Notes under the pieces: generated by a model | What the model saw: only the letters and a program-made list of their open reading frames with translations | The model's database searches: none | What the model was told of the DNA's origin: nothing | Source: Bacillota bacterium | Lineage (GTDB): Bacteria; Bacillota_A; Clostridia; Peptostreptococcales; Anaerovoracaceae | Assembly (NCBI GenBank): GCA_017556895.1 | Contig: JAFYLX010000173.1 | Coordinates: forward strand, 1-34,035 | Length of the DNA: 34,035 bases | Reading direction: 5' to 3' | Part shown: positions 31,957-34,035 of the stretch, piece by piece | Layout of the letters: each line of letters starts with the position of its first letter | How positions within the stretch are numbered: position 1 is the stretch's first letter | Translations under genes and position numbers: made by a program

Positions 31957-32475
31957 ATGAAAAAACTTTTAGTATTGATTTTAGCACTAGTAATGATGAT
32001 GTCTTTAACTGCCTGCGGCGGTGAAAAGATTGAAATCACAACAGAAAATTGGCGAGACTATCTAGAAATTAGACAGGAATTCGCTACTATAGATAAATTA
32101 GATGCCTTTGGCAATGTTGATGGCGAAAGAGTAACTAACTTTACAATGTTGTGCCTAAAAGAAGAATATGCAGACAGAGTAGCTTCTGACAGCACAGATT
32201 TAACTTTTACTTTTATGGCTACAAACGTATTTTATGAATATTCAATCGAAGATGGAAAGATCATAAAAGGCGAGGTAGCTGCCTACGAGCCGATGGATAA
32301 AGTTGAAACTATAACTGATGAAACATACCTTGCGAGTGATGACGAAACAGAGCAGATGCTTGTAGACGAGTACGACAAGGTAGTGCTTCTTCCTACTTTC
32401 GACGTTGAAGAAGCAGTTGGAATCTTAGAAAATATCGTAATCGGCAAGTTCGAAGGAACATTAGTATTAGAATAA
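31957..32475 (+). CDS. Unrecognised lipoprotein
   Basis: Secreted lipoprotein of 172 residues. The signal peptide ends in lipobox LTAC with Cys20. The mature protein is acidic and not one I can place in a family. It has an ETTENWRDYLEIRQE-like start (ITTENWRDYLEI), seen in various small clostridial lipoproteins. It is co-directional with the preceding unknown gene. A terminator follows. Confidence 0.72.
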   Translation: MKKLLVLILALVMMMSLTACGGEKIEITTENWRDYLEIRQEFATIDKLDAFGNVDGERVTNFTMLCLKEEYADRVASDSTDLTFTFMATNVFYEYSIEDGKIIKGEVAAYEPMDKVETITDETYLASDDETEQMLVDEYDKVVLLPTFDVEEAVGILENIVIGKFEGTLVLE

Positions 32476-32514
32476 ATTAATGCTAGAATAAAGTTGATAA
32501 TTGATGCAAATTGG

Positions 32515-32546
32515 CACCCTGATTTTGAATCGGGGTGTTTTTGTTT
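32515..32546 (+). terminator. Terminator after the lipoprotein gene
   Basis: CACCCTGAT (32515-32523) pairs with ATCGGGGTG (32529-32537) with one G-T pair and a 5-base loop. TTTTTGTTT follows. Confidence 0.85.
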
Positions 32547-32571
32547 GTAACGAAACTCATTTTCGGGCATC
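32546..32571 (+). promoter_or_regulatory. Candidate ECF-type promoter of the second sigma operon
   Basis: TGTAAC (32546-32551), a 16-bp gap, then CATC (32568-32571). The layout equals that before the first ECF gene (TGCAAC-N16-CGGG). Transcription would start near 32578, about 19 bases before the sigma gene. Confidence 0.5.
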
Positions 32572-32596
32572 ATATATGTGAAAAGAGGTACAGAAG

Positions 32597-33097
32597 ATGG
32601 ACGTAGAAAAAATATATCGCGAGTATTTTACAATTGTATATCGTTATACGTTGTCCATATCTAGGGATCCAAATCTTGCAGAAGAAATCACTCAGGAAAC
32701 TTTTGTCAAAGCATTACAAAAGATAGATGGTTTTCGCGGTGATTGCAATATAAACGTGTGGCTGTGTCAGATTGCTAAGAACGAGTATTTGCAACATATT
32801 AAGAAGCAAAATAAACGAGGCCTTCTGGGACAAGAACTTTCCCAAACCATCGTAGTCGAAACGGATGAAAGCCCGGAACAAGACTTGATAAAAAAGGAAA
32901 TGCAACTCAAGATACAAAAGATTCTGCATGATATGGAAGAACCCTATAAGGAGGTTTTTTACATGAGAACTTATGGAGAAATGTCTTTTAAGGATATTGG
33001 AATGATATTCAAAAGGCAGGAAACATGGGCTAGAGTTACCTATTACCGTGCCCGGAAGAAGATTATGGAGGTGCTTGAAAATGAAGATAACTTGTGA
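32597..33097 (+). CDS. ECF-type RNA polymerase sigma factor
   Basis: Sigma-70 family ECF factor of 166 residues. Region 2 spans about residues 8-72 (FTIVYRYTLSISRDPNLAEE, ITQETFVKAL, NVWLCQIAKNEYL) and region 4 about 105-160 (EPYKEVFYMRTYGEMSFKDI, ARVTYYRARKKIMEVL). It starts after AAAAGAGGTACAGAAG. Its stop lies 17 bases inside the next gene, an anti-sigma gene, so the two are translated together. It is a different subgroup from the first ECF factor in this window, which is longer and has a different partner. Confidence 0.93.
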   Translation: MDVEKIYREYFTIVYRYTLSISRDPNLAEEITQETFVKALQKIDGFRGDCNINVWLCQIAKNEYLQHIKKQNKRGLLGQELSQTIVVETDESPEQDLIKKEMQLKIQKILHDMEEPYKEVFYMRTYGEMSFKDIGMIFKRQETWARVTYYRARKKIMEVLENEDNL

Positions 33098-33656
33098 TGT
33101 GATCAGAGATTTGGCAGAACTTTATGTGGGGGATGCATTAAGTGAAGATAGTAAGATGATAGTGGAAGAACATATTTCTGCATGTGAGAAATGCAAAAAG
33201 CATATCGAAAAGGCCAAAGTTGCATTTGAAGAGGTTCCTACAATGGATCCTCAAAAAATTACCCAGGAAAAAGCAAATATAAAGACACTTAAGGACAAAA
33301 TTGTAAGCATGCTTATCCCGGTAATAATGATGACTATTATTGTATTAACTATAGTTTTCGTATCTATAAACTACGTATTATTCGAATATGAAATATTAAT
33401 TCCTTATGATGAAAATGTGGTGCGAGTGACGGAAGAAGGACTTATGTACTATCCTGATTGTTATGATGTGACGTTTATATGGTCTAGTTCGGAGTATGTA
33501 AGAGTTGAAGTACACACACATTACATAGATAAGTTAAGAGGAATCGAGTCGGACAAGGAAAGCGTAGTTGATTTGAAGGAAGTTCTCGAAAATCAAGGTG
33601 AAAAAACGATTGTTTACAAGGATAAGTTTGGTGAACAACTGATTTGGGGAGAATAG
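33081..33656 (+). CDS. Zinc-finger (ZAS) anti-sigma factor
   Basis: Membrane-anchored anti-sigma factor of 191 residues. The cytoplasmic zinc domain has His31-x3-Cys35-x2-Cys38 in EEHISACEKCKKHI, the ZAS signature that grips ECF sigma factors, often in a redox- or stress-sensitive way. One membrane helix spans about 77-100 and an extracellular domain of about 90 residues follows. The ATG at 33081 is preceded by GGAGG; an in-frame upstream start at 33048 is rejected. It overlaps the sigma gene and is followed by the second repeat array. Confidence 0.88.
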   Translation: MKITCDVIRDLAELYVGDALSEDSKMIVEEHISACEKCKKHIEKAKVAFEEVPTMDPQKITQEKANIKTLKDKIVSMLIPVIMMTIIVLTIVFVSINYVLFEYEILIPYDENVVRVTEEGLMYYPDCYDVTFIWSSSEYVRVEVHTHYIDKLRGIESDKESVVDLKEVLENQGEKTIVYKDKFGEQLIWGE

Positions 33657-33703
33657 GAGAAAAACCAACCTTTGTCTTTTAGCACAGTTCGTATTTTGAA
33701 GTA

Positions 33704-33948
33704 TTCTCCGATATGGGCGAGTAGACACGTTGTTGGGAGAAGTGAAACACGTTTTTTCTCCCATCCTATATTATGAGTGGGTCTACGGAGAAAAAAATAC
33801 AGAAGCTTCTCCTAATTGGCGGGGATATCAATTGATTGGGAGAAAAAATATAGAGAAATATAGCAATTAATTGATCGTTAGACTAAAAAAGAATGAAAAT
33901 TCTCCACGAAGGTTGCCTACATGAAGTAGTGGGAGAAAAAAGTGAGAA
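33704..33948. repeat. 52-bp-period array of alternating TTCTCC/GGAGAA words
   Basis: This gene-free stretch holds TTCTCC at 33704, 33756, 33807 and 33900, and GGAGAA at 33736, 33787, 33839 and 33932, with a TGAGAA variant at 33943. Adjacent steps are 32, 20, 31, 20, 32, then a 93-bp jump for both word types, then 32. The jump fits two 52-bp units with an 11-bp deletion. Most forward words are longer (GGGAGAA). The best hairpin is TGGGAGAA/TTCTCCCA. Spacing matches the array at 3773-3966 although the word is different. The rest of 33657-34011 contains no supported ORF. Confidence 0.8.
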
Positions 33949-34011
33949 GTGTAGTGGTATTACGCATTAAATGTTCTTGGCTACTATGAAAATCTTACAA
34001 AAAGTAAAAAA

Positions 34012-34035
34012 AGAGATTCTCGAATGAGAATCTCT
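34012..34035 (-). terminator. Terminator of a minus-strand gene beyond the window
   Basis: AGAGATTCTC (34012-34021) pairs with GAGAATCTCT (34026-34035) around a 4-base loop. On the minus strand a T-run (TTTTTTTAC) follows, so it most likely ends a gene that lies past the window edge and points towards the repeat array. Confidence 0.7.

Noticed and set aside
33534..33764. Minus-strand ORF of 76 codons at the end of the anti-sigma gene
   Set aside because: It is an antisense shadow of the anti-sigma gene that runs into the repeat array and has no ribosome binding site.

Overview
The window looks like chromosome of a low-GC anaerobic Clostridia-type Bacillota. Evidence: strong AAAGGAGG ribosome binding sites, Gram-positive envelope genes (class B sortase, lipoproteins, a GT51 transglycosylase), ECF sigma/anti-sigma pairs, and a tungsten-dependent aldehyde:ferredoxin oxidoreductase with its cofactor genes. 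The genus is not determined; a relative of Eubacterium/Anaerovoracaceae is a guess. Layout, left to right: (1) 1-5.2 kb: sortase B, a DUF4430 lipoprotein, a DUF2284 metal-binding protein, an ECF sigma/anti-sigma operon, a gene-free repeat array, and alanine racemase. (2) 5.2-16.6 kb: mostly housekeeping genes. These are a sodium symporter, a small NrdD-like protein behind a 12-codon leader ORF, tadA, a Big_5-type membrane protein, ispE, a GntR regulator, a transglycosylase, mnmM, an AI-2E-family membrane protein, a DtxR-family regulator, a stomatin/NfeD pair, a CDF cation transporter and a TSCPD protein. (3) 16.7-31.3 kb: a pterin-cofactor and tungsten region. It holds ylmH, a ThiF/MoeB-like enzyme, a short MOSC protein, moaA, tupABC, moeA, a second moeA fused to a binding-protein domain, and a D-cysteine desulfhydrase-type enzyme. 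Facing these is the operon aor - moaD-like - ferredoxin - Fe-alcohol dehydrogenase. Two toxin-antitoxin loci lie inside it: an intact-looking type I system with a 24-residue holin-like toxin, and a higBA locus whose toxin is 5'-truncated. (4) 31.3-34.0 kb: two unrecognised genes behind a promoter carrying a perfect palindrome, a second ECF sigma/anti-sigma operon, and a second repeat array. How the genes fit together: TupABC imports tungstate, MoaA starts pterin synthesis, the MoaD-like and ThiF-like proteins probably supply sulfur for the dithiolene, the MoeA proteins insert the metal, and AOR with its four-cluster ferredoxin and alcohol dehydrogenase could reduce acids to alcohols. moaC, moaE and mogA are not in the window. 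The most unusual signals are two gene-free arrays, at 3773-3966 and 33704-33948. Each has a 6-7 base word in alternating orientation at steps of about 20 and 32 bp (period 52 bp), so the words fall on one DNA face. The geometry is the same in both arrays but the word differs (TGGCAA versus GGAGAA), and each lies directly downstream of an ECF sigma/anti-sigma operon. The second notable signal is a tungstate-binding protein (TupA) whose segment order appears circularly permuted.
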